Shown: piece by piece, positions 1 to 6,398 of the stretch | Numbering within the stretch: position 1 is the first letter of the stretch | Layout of the letters: every line of letters starts with the position of its first letter | Source: Chryseobacterium sp. UBA6632 | GTDB lineage: Bacteria; Bacteroidota; Bacteroidia; Flavobacteriales; Weeksellaceae | DNA length: 7,751 nucleotides | Assembly: GCA_002455915.1 (NCBI GenBank) | Contig: DKLU01000343.1 | Span: 1,676-9,426 of the forward strand | Reading direction: 5' to 3' | The notes under the pieces: model-generated | What the model was told of the DNA's origin: nothing | Seen by the model: only the letters and a program-made list of their open reading frames with translations | Database searches by the model: none | Position numbers and translations under genes: made by a program

Positions 1-1
1 T

Positions 2-70
2 AAGCCTTGGCTGAATGGAACGCCTTTGCGGTTAGAATATACAGAGAATATGTTAAAAATATCCTTGTGA
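2..70 (+). CDS. C-terminal tail of an unidentified upstream gene (partial, 5' end outside window)
   Basis: One plus-strand frame is open from the window edge to a TGA at 68-70 and encodes 22 residues beginning KPWLNGTPLRLEY. The other two plus frames hit stops within the first 14 bases or run out of frame into the helicase. The peptide has a plausible protein-like composition, but I do not recognise the family. It does not resemble the C-terminus I would expect of the ATP-dependent DNA ligase or the beta-lactamase-fold exonuclease that often precede this helicase. The stop lies 31 bases before the helicase start, on the same strand, so co-transcription is possible. The fragment is too short to prove that it is coding. 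Confidence 0.35.
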   Translation, partial: KPWLNGTPLRLEYTENMLKISL

Positions 71-72
71 AC

Positions 73-82
73 TTAACGTTAA
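73..82. repeat. Perfect 10-base palindrome before the helicase
   Basis: TTAACGTTAA is self-complementary and sits in the 31-base gap between the upstream stop codon and the helicase start. No TAnnTTTG element is visible in the same gap. It could be an operator half-turn or a weak hairpin, but a 10-base AT-rich palindrome also arises easily by chance, so no function is claimed. Confidence 0.25.
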
Positions 83-101
83 AAATCAAAAACAAAATAA
101 T

Positions 102-2549
102 TTGGCGACTTTTGAAAATACCAACGGATTCACAGTCATTCAACAATGGATGGCCGATAAAGGTATTTCCCCTTTTAAATTTCAAATTGATACCTGGCAG
201 AAATTTGAAAACGGTTATAGCGGAATGGTAGTAGCTCCAACGGGTTTTGGAAAAACATTTTCCGTATTTCTAGCTTTACTGACGAATTTTTTAAACCATC
301 CCGAAAATTATAAAAAGGGATTACAAATGATCTGGATCACTCCACTTCGTTCCCTTTCAAAAGATATTGCCAAAGCAATGCAGGAAGCGATTGACGAAAT
401 AGTCTTAGATTGGGTGGTTGGTGTTCGAAATGGCGATACCGACCCTAAAGTTCGTCAGCAGCAGGTGAGAAATATGCCTGAAATTCTTGTAGTTACACCT
501 GAAAGTTTGCATTTGCTTTTAGCACAGAAAAATCACGAAAGATTTTTTAAAGAATTAAAAACAATTGTCGTTGATGAATGGCATGAATTATTAGGTTCAA
601 AACGTGGCGTCATGGTAGAATTAGGCATTTCTCAACTGACAAAATATGTTCCTAAAATAAAAATTTGGGGAATTACGGCAACTATTGGAAACCTTGATGA
701 AGCCATGGAAGTTTTGATTCCTTATGATATCAAAAAAACAAAAATTACCGCAAAAGAACAGAAAAAGATAGAAATTCTTCCGGTTTTCCCTGATGAAGTT
801 GAAATTTTACCGTGGGCAGGACATCTTGGACAAAAACTGGCTGACAAAGTAGTTCCCATTATTTTAGAATCAAACTCTACCATTGTCTTCACCAATACCC
901 GAAGCCAGAGCGAAATGTGGTATCAATTATTATTGAATGCATATCCTGATTTTGCAGGGCAAATTGCTATTCATCACAGTTCGATTGATGCACATTTGCG
1001 GATCTGGATTGAAGAAAACCTAAGTTCTGGAAAACTAAAAGCAGTGGTTTCTACTTCGTCTCTTGATTTGGGAATTGATTTTAAACCTGTTGATACGGTC
1101 ATACAAATTGGTTCAGCGAAAGGAGTTGCAAGATTTTTACAACGTGCAGGAAGAAGCGGCCACTCCCCTTTTGAAACGTCAAAAATTTACTGTGTTCCCA
1201 CCCATTCTCTGGAACTTATTGAAGTTGCAGCATTAAAAGAAGCTGTAAAACAGAAAGTCATTGAACCTCGTGAGCCACAGGTTTTATGCTTTGATGTTTT
1301 AGTTCAGTTTTTAATGACGTTAGCTATTGGTGACGGATTTTATCCTGACGAATTGTATGAAAGGATTAAAAAAGTATATGCCTTTCAAGAAATGACCGAT
1401 GATGAATGGAAAAATATTCTCGATTTTCTCACTATTGGTGGAAGTATTTTAAAAAGCTATGAGGAATTCCATAAAATTGTCATTATGGAAGATGGATTAT
1501 ATAAAGTCACTTCACGAAAAATTGCAATGCTTCACCGAATGAATATGGGCGTTATCGTCAGCGATGCAATGTTGAAAGTGAAATTTATTTCAGGAGGCTA
1601 TATCGGAATGGTAGAAGAATATTTTATTTCAAAACTGAAAAAGGAAGAAAAATTTATATTAGCTGGAAGAGTTTTAGAAGTCGCTATGATCAAAGATATG
1701 ACCGTTTTTGTGCGGGCTTCAAAAGGAAAAGCATTTGCACCGAGTTATCTAGGCGGAAGGTTACCGTTGAGCTCTAATTTAGGGCATTTTTTACGTGAAA
1801 AGTTATCCGGAGCTTTAAATTCTAAATCATCGGAAAAGGAACTGAAATTTTTACATCCATTATTAATTAATCAGGAAGAACGTTCACATATCCCAAAAGA
1901 AGATGAATTTTTGGTTGAACTGATTAAAAACCGAGAAGGTTACCATTTATTTATGTACCCGTTTGAAGGTCGACTAGTGCATGAAGTAATGGCAGCTTTA
2001 ATTGCTTACCGTATTTCAAAGCTCGCTCCTATTTCCTTTTCTATGGCGATGAATGATTATGGCTTTGAATTGTTTAGTGATAAAGAAATTCCGTTAAATG
2101 AAGAAAAACTAAGCAAAATTTTAACTAGAGAAAACCTGATGATTGATGTTATTTCAAGTATTAATGCTGCTGAAATGGCACGAAGAAAATTTAGGGATAT
2201 TGCTGTAATTTCCGGAATGGTGATTCAAAACTATGCCGGAAAACAACGTTCTAATAAATCTTTACAAAGCTCTGCTGGGTTGATTTTTAAAGTATTAGAA
2301 GATTACGACACTAATCATTTTCTTGTTAGGCAAGCTTATACCGAAGTTTTCAATGTACAATTACAGGAGCAACGTTTAATAGAAGCCTTTAAACGAATTG
2401 AAAAATCAAAAATTATTTTGAAATTTGCTAATACCTTTACCCCATTAAGTTTTCCTATTAAAGTGGACAGCCTACGGCAAACGCTTTCCAGCGAAGGATT
2501 GGATGCGAGAATCCAGAAACTGATTCAGCAAGCAAAAAAAATAAAGTGA
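102..2549 (+). CDS. Ligase-associated DNA damage response DEXH-box helicase (Lhr-type superfamily 2)
   Basis: This 815-residue protein is a superfamily 2 DNA helicase of the Lhr-like group, expected to act in the cytoplasm as an ATP-driven 3'-5' translocase in DNA repair. Visible motifs in order are FKFQ near 25-28, Walker A APTGFGKT at 45-52 (Lys51), TPLRSL at 80-85, TPESL at 132-136, the Walker B box DEWH at 158-161, ITATIGN at 191-197, FTNTRSQSE at 263-271, STSSLDLGIDF at 317-327 and QRAGRSGH at 347-354. After the two RecA lobes come winged-helix-like sequence and the DEAD/H-associated C-terminal domain, roughly 545-780, including APSYLGGRLPLSSN and the YPFEGRLVHEVMAALIAYR stretch. Length and architecture fit the ligase-associated subgroup. 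The start is a TTG at 102; the first in-frame ATG, at 150, would remove the conserved FENTNGFTVIQQW lead-in. pdeM follows after 60 bases, which supports the repair role. The ligase partner is not in view. Confidence 0.93.
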   Translation: MATFENTNGFTVIQQWMADKGISPFKFQIDTWQKFENGYSGMVVAPTGFGKTFSVFLALLTNFLNHPENYKKGLQMIWITPLRSLSKDIAKAMQEAIDEIVLDWVVGVRNGDTDPKVRQQQVRNMPEILVVTPESLHLLLAQKNHERFFKELKTIVVDEWHELLGSKRGVMVELGISQLTKYVPKIKIWGITATIGNLDEAMEVLIPYDIKKTKITAKEQKKIEILPVFPDEVEILPWAGHLGQKLADKVVPIILESNSTIVFTNTRSQSEMWYQLLLNAYPDFAGQIAIHHSSIDAHLRIWIEENLSSGKLKAVVSTSSLDLGIDFKPVDTVIQIGSAKGVARFLQRAGRSGHSPFETSKIYCVPTHSLELIEVAALKEAVKQKVIEPREPQVLCFDVLVQFLMTLAIGDGFYPDELYERIKKVYAFQEMTDDEWKNILDFLTIGGSILKSYEEFHKIVIMEDGLYKVTSRKIAMLHRMNMGVIVSDAMLKVKFISGGYIGMVEEYFISKLKKEEKFILAGRVLEVAMIKDMTVFVRASKGKAFAPSYLGGRLPLSSNLGHFLREKLSGALNSKSSEKELKFLHPLLINQEERSHIPKEDEFLVELIKNREGYHLFMYPFEGRLVHEVMAALIAYRISKLAPISFSMAMNDYGFELFSDKEIPLNEEKLSKILTRENLMIDVISSINAAEMARRKFRDIAVISGMVIQNYAGKQRSNKSLQSSAGLIFKVLEDYDTNHFLVRQAYTEVFNVQLQEQRLIEAFKRIEKSKIILKFANTFTPLSFPIKVDSLRQTLSSEGLDARIQKLIQQAKKIK

Positions 2550-2609
2550 ATTGTATGAATGGTCAATAAGTTAATTGTTAATTTTAAAATATAAATGTTT
2601 TTAATTTAA

Positions 2610-3254
2610 ATGAATATATCAACGAAAAATATAAAAATTCAAAACGAAATTTTCACCTTAACCAATCAACGCGCAGCTTTTTGGAAGAAAGAAAAAGCAT
2701 TGATCCTATCAGACTTACATATCGGAAAAACAGCTCATTTCCGAAAAAATGGTATTGCATTGGCTAATCATATTATGAAAAGTGATTTGGAAAGGTTATC
2801 AGTTTTAATTGAATATTTTCAACCTGAAAAGTTTATTGTTGTTGGTGATTTACTCCATGCTGGTGACAACTCGGATGTTGACGATTTCTGTATTTGGAGA
2901 AGTCAATATCCTGATTTACAATTTTATTTGATTGAAGGAAATCACGATAAAATTTCTAAAAAATTGGAATCTAAATTATGTTTAAATTTTAAATCTGAAA
3001 CATTAGAAATAGAGAATTTTATTTTCATTCACGATTTTGAAAAAAAACAACCAAAATTTCAGATTACGGGGCATATCCATCCCGGATTTGTTATTAATTC
3101 TCCGGTAAAAAAAATAAAACTGCCTTGCTTTGTGGCAACGGAAAATCAATTATTACTTCCCGCTTTTAGTGAATTTACAGGATTGGATACTAAAAATCTC
3201 CCTAAAAAAGGAAGATTCTATATTTTTACAGATGCTGAAATCTATGAAATATAA
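2610..3254 (+). CDS. pdeM: Ligase-associated DNA damage response endonuclease PdeM (metallophosphoesterase)
   Basis: This 214-residue cytoplasmic protein is a calcineurin-like metallophosphoesterase of the PdeM group, a two-metal phosphodiesterase/endonuclease linked to DNA damage repair. The full metal-binding set is present: DLHIGK at 35-40 (Asp35, His37), GDLLHAG at 79-85 (Asp80), GNHD at 110-113 (Asn111, His112), HDF at 141-143 (His141) and GHIHPGF at 154-160 (His155, His157). The DLHIGKTAHFRKNGIA stretch following the first motif and the terminal domain are typical of the subgroup that travels with the ligase-associated helicase, which lies directly upstream on the same strand. The 60-base gap between them is AT-rich, with no clear promoter, so the two are probably one transcript. 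The ATG at 2610 is preceded only by A/T-rich sequence. Its 3' end meets the acetyltransferase gene tail to tail, 3 bases apart, and holds a hairpin useful to that gene. Confidence 0.93.
   Translation: MNISTKNIKIQNEIFTLTNQRAAFWKKEKALILSDLHIGKTAHFRKNGIALANHIMKSDLERLSVLIEYFQPEKFIVVGDLLHAGDNSDVDDFCIWRSQYPDLQFYLIEGNHDKISKKLESKLCLNFKSETLEIENFIFIHDFEKKQPKFQITGHIHPGFVINSPVKKIKLPCFVATENQLLLPAFSEFTGLDTKNLPKKGRFYIFTDAEIYEI
3191..3217 (-). terminator. Candidate intrinsic terminator for the acetyltransferase gene, inside the pdeM 3' end
   Basis: The arms at 3195-3203 and 3209-3217 pair around a 5-base loop. On the minus-strand RNA all nine pairs form, because the 3200/3212 position is a U-G wobble. On the plus-strand RNA the same position is a C-A mismatch. 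On the minus strand the stem runs into a stretch of five U. It lies about 40 bases past the acetyltransferase stop codon and within the coding sequence of pdeM. The stem is only moderately GC-rich, so terminating strength is uncertain. Confidence 0.45.
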
Positions 3255-3257
3255 GAT

Positions 3258-3779
3258 TTATTCTAAAACTTTTTTCATCATCAGATCAGTCTGTTCATCA
3301 TTCCCTAACCTAAAAATATGTTGAGCAAATTCAATAAAACCGTTTTTCTTGTAAAAATTAACTGCTCTTAGATTTTCTTCCCATACGCCTAACCAAAGGT
3401 ATTTTTTATTTTCATTTAAAGCAATTTCCAAAGCTTTATCATATAAAAGCTGACCAACCTTTTTTCCATGATGCGAGCTTTTTACATAAATTCTTTCAAT
3501 TTCCAGAGAAGATTTATCCTGAAGTTCAGTTTGCGCTTTTCCTGAATTTACTTTCAGATAACCGATGGGTTCTTCTTTTTCATAAGCAATAAAAAATTGA
3601 GAATCAGGATTATTTAACTCGTTATTTATTTTTTCTGAAGTAAAACTTTCTTCAAGATATTCTTGAATATGTTCTTCAGAATTATGTGGCGCGAAAGTTT
3701 CGTAAAAGGTCTCCCTTCCAAGCTTTTGAATGATTTCCAACTCTGCAGTGGAAGCTTTTTTTATTGTAATCAACTTCAT
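3258..3779 (-). CDS. GNAT family N-acetyltransferase, PaiA-like (spermidine/spermine acetyltransferase type)
   Basis: This 173-residue cytoplasmic enzyme should transfer acetyl from acetyl-CoA to an amine. The whole length resembles Bacillus subtilis PaiA (about 172 residues), which acetylates spermidine and spermine. Shared features include ETFYETFAPHNSEEH near 23-37, SQFFIAY at 60-66, the core strand LEIERIYV at 92-99, LGVWEENLRAVNFYKKNGF at 130-148 and the ending LGNDEQTDLMMKK at 158-170. The CoA-binding loop reads HGKKVG at 104-109, with Lys replacing the first Gly of the usual Q/R-x-x-G-x-G/A; such variants occur in active GNATs. Polyamine specificity is an inference from similarity, not shown by any residue here. 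The start is 10 bases past the stop of the upstream S41 peptidase gene on the same strand, so the two are probably co-transcribed. The stop codon faces that of pdeM across 3 bases. Confidence 0.88.
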   Translation of the reverse strand: MKLITIKKASTAELEIIQKLGRETFYETFAPHNSEEHIQEYLEESFTSEKINNELNNPDSQFFIAYEKEEPIGYLKVNSGKAQTELQDKSSLEIERIYVKSSHHGKKVGQLLYDKALEIALNENKKYLWLGVWEENLRAVNFYKKNGFIEFAQHIFRLGNDEQTDLMMKKVLE

Positions 3780-3789
3780 TTTTCTCGAT

Positions 3790-4797
3790 TTATTCTTCTA
3801 ATTTAGTGATAAGATTTTGTATTTCAGTTTCAGAAATTTCCGTTTTGATTTTATTTTTTAGAGTTTCTTTCAAAGCTAAACTGTAAGCTACTTTAAGAGC
3901 ATTTTCAGTCTTTACCGTTTCATCAGGAATAACCCCAACATGTTCCCAGTTTTTTCCTGAAAAAGTAGACGTTATTTTTCCGGTCGGAACCAGCAAAATA
4001 TATTTATTCTGAATGAAAAAATGATCAACAGGGTTAGCAGCACCACCTGTCTTTTCACCAACTACTTTTGCTATTTTTCTTTCCTGTAAAAAATACGCCA
4101 AAGCTTCTCCTGCGGAGAATGTTTTTTCGCTCGTCAGGAAATAAATATTTTTGTTAAGATATTTTTCTCCTTTCACTTTTGATTTGGTTCTATTATTAAC
4201 CGTTTTACCTGAATTTCTAAAATAGGTTTGATATAAATTGCTTTTATCTTTAAAAAAATAACTACAAAATAAGATCAACATATTATTATCACCGCCTCCA
4301 TTTTCTCTTAAATCAAAAATTAACGAATTCGTATTAGAGACAAAATTCATCACAGCTTCTAAAGATTTTTGACTCGATTTTTTTTCTGCAAATCCCTTAT
4401 AATTAATGTATCCAATATTTCCTTTTAATCGTTCTACTTTTTCAAAACCGAAATTTTCCAGACTATTATGGTAATTATCTAGTCTTTGTTGCTCTGTATC
4501 ATTAATACTTTTTTGAGATGTATAATTTTCTAAATATTTGATGAAAAAATGTTTATCCTTAGCAACAAATCTTAATTTTCGGGTTAAATCTTCTGTAAAT
4601 TCTTTTTCGTTTAAAGCATTAAAATCTTTTGACTTAATTTCACTTTGAAATAATGAATCAATGCTTTTTAAAACATTTTCATTAATGTAATTTTCTTTGA
4701 TTTTTACTGAAATTTCTTTTAACAATTCGGTTCTGTCTGTTTGCGCAAAGAGTGTTGAATAGAATAATGTAAGAATCACAAAACTTATTTTTTTCAT
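3790..4797 (-). CDS. Secreted S41 family peptidase (tail-specific protease domain, no PDZ)
   Basis: This 335-residue protein begins with a signal peptide (MKKISFVILTLFYSTLFA, likely cut before Gln19), so it should work in the periplasm or outside the cell. The TSPc/S41 serine peptidase fold is shown by LIFDLRENGGG at 159-169, TSEKTFSAGEAL at 222-233 with the nucleophile Ser228, VVGEKTGGAANP at 245-256 and HVGVIPDE at 286-293. A DKH motif at 81-83 resembles the DxH of tricorn/IRBP-type members. The Gly-Lys-Gly segment carrying the catalytic Lys of CtpA-type enzymes is absent, as is a recognisable PDZ domain, so this is the shorter IRBP/tricorn-like branch and probably uses a different catalytic set. 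The substrate is unknown. The acetyltransferase gene follows at 10 bases; the AraC gene precedes by 64 bases. A -7-like element stands 20 bases before the ATG. Confidence 0.88.
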   Translation of the reverse strand: MKKISFVILTLFYSTLFAQTDRTELLKEISVKIKENYINENVLKSIDSLFQSEIKSKDFNALNEKEFTEDLTRKLRFVAKDKHFFIKYLENYTSQKSINDTEQQRLDNYHNSLENFGFEKVERLKGNIGYINYKGFAEKKSSQKSLEAVMNFVSNTNSLIFDLRENGGGDNNMLILFCSYFFKDKSNLYQTYFRNSGKTVNNRTKSKVKGEKYLNKNIYFLTSEKTFSAGEALAYFLQERKIAKVVGEKTGGAANPVDHFFIQNKYILLVPTGKITSTFSGKNWEHVGVIPDETVKTENALKVAYSLALKETLKNKIKTEISETEIQNLITKLEE

Positions 4798-4817
4798 TGA
4801 ATGCTATTTATTTTAAG

Positions 4818-4825
4818 CAAAATTA
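4818..4825 (-). promoter_or_regulatory. Bacteroidetes -7 promoter element (TAATTTTG) before the S41 peptidase gene
   Basis: TAATTTTG matches the flavobacterial consensus TAnnTTTG and ends 20 bases before the ATG, giving a leader of only about a dozen bases. I see no clear TTG -33 element at the expected spacing. If real, it would let the peptidase and acetyltransferase be expressed separately from the AraC gene upstream. Confidence 0.4.
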
Positions 4826-4861
4826 TTTCAATGAAAATGATTAAAATTGTAAAAATGGAAA

Positions 4862-5656
4862 CTAAATAAACAGCCAAATATTTTTCTGTTCTGTATTCAC
4901 TTTTTCGAAAAATTTTCTCGGTTGAATTTTCGTTAAATCCTTAAAATCTTTAATGAAATGCGATTGATCATAGAAAAGATTTTCATAAGAAAGTTCTGTT
5001 AAATTTTTAACATTTTTATTCTGATTTACTGAATTTCTAAAACGTTGAATTTTTCTAAATTCGGAAGCTGGTTTTCCCAAATATTTTGTTGATATTTTAT
5101 TTAAATACTGACGGGAAATTTGATGTTTTTTTGCTATTTTTTCAATATTTAAATCAGAATCTAAATCTTCTATAATTTTTTCAATTTTTTCTAAATCTTT
5201 TTCCTGAAATTTTGAGAGCCAGTAATTTTCCAATTTTTCAATTTGAATTTTCTGATCAGTTTCATTTAAAATATTTTTCATGAATTCTTCAAAATCAGAA
5301 GAAATTATTTCATCTTGTAAAAACTGGGCTTCATTCGCTTCAAAAAAATGATAAATTCCCAACGGTTTAAAATAAACAGTTACTTCATTAATCGATTTTT
5401 TATAATGAACTTCCACGGGCGAATTGCAACGGAAAACAAAGTCTATAACGAGATTTTCTTCTTTAGAACAATCAATTTCAATAGTATTATTTTCTCGGGA
5501 GAAAGTAATATTCTGACAAGCCGAAATAATGAAGTAATTATCCGGAAAAGTACAATATTTCAAAGGCTCATCATTATCATCTTTTGCCATGAAGTAATAT
5601 CCTTCGATATACTTTTTCAAGATCGGATGATTAGGCTTATAAAAATTGATTTTCAT
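4862..5656 (-). CDS. AraC family transcriptional regulator
   Basis: This 264-residue cytoplasmic DNA-binding protein has the usual AraC arrangement of an N-terminal sensing domain and a C-terminal pair of helix-turn-helix motifs. The first HTH covers about 169-191 (LNIEKIAKKHQISRQYLNK); the second covers about 218-241 and includes the hallmark FYDQSHFIKDFK at 228-239, followed by the family proline at 246. The N-terminal part (about 1-110), with YIEGYYF near 16-22 and VYFKPLGIYHFF near 94-105, resembles the cupin-like sensing domain common in Bacteroidetes AraC proteins. The ligand is unknown. The coding sequence is very AT-rich: a hand count of 5161-5220 gives 14 G/C in 60, against 28 in 60 for 7261-7320 in the transporter gene. 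It lies upstream of the S41 peptidase and acetyltransferase on the same strand and may regulate them, but nothing in the sequence proves this. Confidence 0.9.
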   Translation of the reverse strand: MKINFYKPNHPILKKYIEGYYFMAKDDNDEPLKYCTFPDNYFIISACQNITFSRENNTIEIDCSKEENLVIDFVFRCNSPVEVHYKKSINEVTVYFKPLGIYHFFEANEAQFLQDEIISSDFEEFMKNILNETDQKIQIEKLENYWLSKFQEKDLEKIEKIIEDLDSDLNIEKIAKKHQISRQYLNKISTKYLGKPASEFRKIQRFRNSVNQNKNVKNLTELSYENLFYDQSHFIKDFKDLTKIQPRKFFEKVNTEQKNIWLFI

Positions 5657-5698
5657 TAAAAATTTTCTCTAAAACATTTAAATACAAGATAATAATAA

Positions 5699-5706
5699 CA
5701 AAAATA
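5699..5706 (-). promoter_or_regulatory. Possible -7 element (TATTTTTG) of the AraC gene
   Basis: TATTTTTG fits TAnnTTTG and lies 42 bases before the AraC ATG. It coincides with the T-tract of the hairpin terminator of the preceding gene, so the match may simply reflect that tract. No convincing -33 element is visible. It is the only consensus match in the short gap between the two genes. Confidence 0.3.
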
Positions 5707-5730
5707 AAATCTGAAGAAAATTCTCCAGAT
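5699..5730 (-). terminator. Intrinsic terminator downstream of the nucleosidase gene
   Basis: A 22-base inverted repeat at 5709-5730 has outer arms ATCTG and CAGAT and inner arms AGAA and TTCT. On the minus-strand RNA the 5714/5725 position is a G-U wobble, so the stem runs about 9-10 pairs, and it is followed immediately by TTTATTTTTG. On the plus-strand RNA that position is an A-C mismatch. This orientation fits termination of the nucleosidase transcript, whose stop codon is 9 bases upstream. Confidence 0.7.
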
Positions 5731-5739
5731 CTTATGAAT

Positions 5740-6321
5740 TTATGAGAATAAAATTTTATTAAAAGCTTCTGATGCTAAATGAACCTGAACTGACCAATCA
5801 TCTGCAGCCTCACTTCCTGCATCATCCGAAATATACTTTAAACACAGGAACGGAATCTCTTCTTTCATTGCAATCAAAGCTAATGGATAAGCTTCCATAT
5901 CAACAATATTATAGGCAGTTTCAGAATGATTCATTTCAAAGCTATCACCGCTACCACAGATACCTTCAGGAAGGTTTTCTTTTTGTAAACCATATTCTAA
6001 AACAGGTGGAATTCCAGATAGCGGAGTTTCATACAAACTGAATCCCAACCCTCTTACATCCATATCCCGCTGAATGAATTTTGTACAGCAAACTACGTCT
6101 CCTTTATGAAAATTTTTACTTCCTGCCGAACCTAAATTAACAATTAATTTTGGCTTTTTACGGTGAATTTCTTTCGTTAATTCCATCGCAGCATTTACTT
6201 TTCCGATACCTGTGACCAATTTATTTTTATCATCAAACACTTTTCCCGCTTCCGAGTCTAAAGCGAAAACAAAAAGGGTTTCTGAAATCTCAAACTGCTG
6301 TCCTTCGTTTACAATTATCAT
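5740..6321 (-). CDS. Nucleosidase of the nucleoside phosphorylase superfamily (MTA/SAH nucleosidase-like)
   Basis: This cytoplasmic enzyme of 193 residues has the PNP/MTAN fold and probably cleaves the N-glycosidic bond of 5'-methylthioadenosine, S-adenosylhomocysteine or a related nucleoside. Counting from the ATG at 6321, the motifs are GIGKVNAA at 38-45, NLGSAG at 62-67, CGSGDSFE at 122-129, VDMEAYPLA at 140-148 with the ribose-binding Glu143, and YISDDAG at 163-169 with a probable catalytic Asp166. It is shorter than E. coli MTA/SAH nucleosidase (about 230 residues), so the exact substrate is unsure. The frame extends 18 codons upstream to a TTG at 6375, but that TTG lies within a TAACTTTG promoter-like element and the extension lacks family character, so the ATG was chosen. 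The transporter gene ends 77 bases upstream on the same strand, and a terminator follows. Confidence 0.87.
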   Translation of the reverse strand: MIIVNEGQQFEISETLFVFALDSEAGKVFDDKNKLVTGIGKVNAAMELTKEIHRKKPKLIVNLGSAGSKNFHKGDVVCCTKFIQRDMDVRGLGFSLYETPLSGIPPVLEYGLQKENLPEGICGSGDSFEMNHSETAYNIVDMEAYPLALIAMKEEIPFLCLKYISDDAGSEAADDWSVQVHLASEAFNKILFS

Positions 6322-6372
6322 ATATAATTTAAGATTAAAATTTAATCCAACTTTATTGCTGAAATCTGCTGT

Positions 6373-6380
6373 CAAAGTTA
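6373..6380 (-). promoter_or_regulatory. Bacteroidetes -7 promoter element (TAACTTTG) of the nucleosidase gene
   Basis: TAACTTTG fits TAnnTTTG in the 77-base gap between the transporter stop and the nucleosidase ATG. It would place transcription start near 6366 and give a leader of about 45 bases. A TTG at the usual -33 spacing is not obvious. It argues that the nucleosidase can be transcribed apart from the transporter. Confidence 0.45.
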
Positions 6381-6398
6381 GTGATTTAACAATATATT

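Noticed and set aside
7..231. A 74-codon plus-strand frame beginning at TTG
   Set aside because: It runs out of frame through the helicase start, its peptide has no family character, and the overlapping helicase frame is far better supported.
2550..2609. Gap between helicase and pdeM examined for a promoter or terminator
   Set aside because: There are AT-rich near-repeats such as TTAATTGTTAATTTT but no TAnnTTTG match and no hairpin followed by a T-tract, so no site is called.
3130..3324. A 64-codon plus-strand frame across the pdeM/acetyltransferase junction
   Set aside because: It is a shadow of pdeM in another frame and then antisense to the acetyltransferase; the peptide looks like translated non-coding sequence.
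5348..5659. A 103-codon plus-strand frame antisense to the AraC gene
   Set aside because: Rich in Phe, Ile and Asn in the way expected from reverse reading of an AT-rich gene, with no motif; the AraC frame explains the region.
5772..6041. An 89-codon plus-strand frame antisense to the nucleosidase gene
   Set aside because: No recognisable motif, and the nucleosidase frame with its conserved residues accounts for the sequence.
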